Assembly: GCF_932526225.1 (NCBI RefSeq)
Contig: NC_064047.1
Location: 5,271,501 to 5,331,500 of the forward strand
Direction of reading: 5' to 3'
Length of the DNA stretch: 60,000 nucleotides
Origin: Nematostella vectensis
Taxonomy: Eukaryota; Cnidaria; Anthozoa; Actiniaria; Edwardsiidae
Shown: positions 59,602 to 60,000 of the stretch, piece by piece
Layout: the number at the start of each line of letters is the position of its first letter
Position numbering within the stretch: the first letter of the stretch is position 1
Notes under the pieces: generated by a model
Told to the model about the DNA's origin: nothing
The model's database searches: none
Seen by the model: only the letters and a program-made list of their open reading frames with translations
Position numbers and translations under genes: made by a program

Positions 59602-59795
59602 TTCAAGGGTGGATCTTCACAACAAATCAATGGAACGATCTGAAACACGATGTCGGTCTCACGCAGAGATCTCGCATGACTTCCGATTTATCACTTAATG
59701 ATTGACCAATTTTGTACCACGTGATGTCGAGTCCCCCGTGCCTGTTACTCTTCTCACCTCATACTTAGTGTGGAAGAGTCGACTCTGCGAGAAAC

Positions 59796-60000
59796 ATGTC
59801 TCAAAAGAAAGGAAAGTTCCGCGTTTTTTTAGACGGGGATGACTCATCGGATGATAATATAGCGAATAAGGCTATAGAGAGAAAGTATACGAAGACTTTT
59901 GTAATCATGAGCGGCCCTAATCGGCCGATGCGAGTGCCGCACAGCTTGGAGCCGTTGACTCTGACAAACAGAGTGGCGGAGGTTACTTTTTGCCGGTCGT
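59796..60000 (+). CDS. Start of an unrecognised gene, truncated by the window end
   Basis: ATG at 59796 opens a frame that stays open for 68 codons to the window edge. It starts MSQKKGKFRVFLDGDDSSDD and continues with KYTKTFVIMSGPNRPMRVPH. No family recognised. Its start lies 194 bases from the divergent transposase-like ATG at 59601, so the two may share a promoter and may belong to one mobile element. Confidence 0.45.
   Translation, partial: MSQKKGKFRVFLDGDDSSDDNIANKAIERKYTKTFVIMSGPNRPMRVPHSLEPLTLTNRVAEVTFCRS

Overview
The window is animal nuclear DNA. It has spliced genes with GT-AG introns, an SRY-related HMG-box gene, a Tiam/Still-life Rac exchange factor with an N-terminal EVH1-like domain, many short inverted-repeat transposons and tRNA-derived SINE fragments. 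Compact introns, an intronless Sox gene and the mobile-element mix suggest a cnidarian such as a sea anemone. That is inference; the species cannot be proved from this sequence.

Layout. 1-3413 (+): the last four exons of ATE1, arginyl-tRNA--protein transferase. 3414-12480: about 9 kb with no gene I can support, holding two MITEs and a promoter-like palindrome. 12481-13218 (+): a single-exon Sox transcription factor gene. 13219-24700: a second gene-poor stretch with a hairpin, a pogo-like MITE and a 38-bp minisatellite. 24700-26897 (-): a small secreted-protein gene whose intron holds a MITE with an expanded terminal repeat. 28797-34745 (-): a complete four-exon GST-like gene whose second intron is almost entirely a 22-bp minisatellite. 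36454-55054 and beyond (+): the Tiam/SIF gene, 20 exons giving about 1007 codons up to the start of the DH domain; the rest of the DH and the second PH are not seen. 55060-60000: intron or intergenic sequence with a 2.5-kb block almost free of C on the + strand, a possible transposase exon (-) and the start of an unknown gene (+) running off the window.

Exon phases were checked by hand. All four GST exons join in frame (693 nt). The 20 Tiam exons join in frame from end to end (3021 nt), although the expected start codon reads ATA.

The most unusual feature is the pattern of tandem repeats at Tiam/SIF splice sites. A 77-bp unit repeats the end of exon 11 with its 5' splice site six times, the last copy degenerate. 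A unit of about 116 bp repeats the 3' splice site and first 42 nt of exon 14 thirteen times. Use of almost any decoy site would bring in an in-frame stop. Two more minisatellites abut splice sites in introns 16 and 17.
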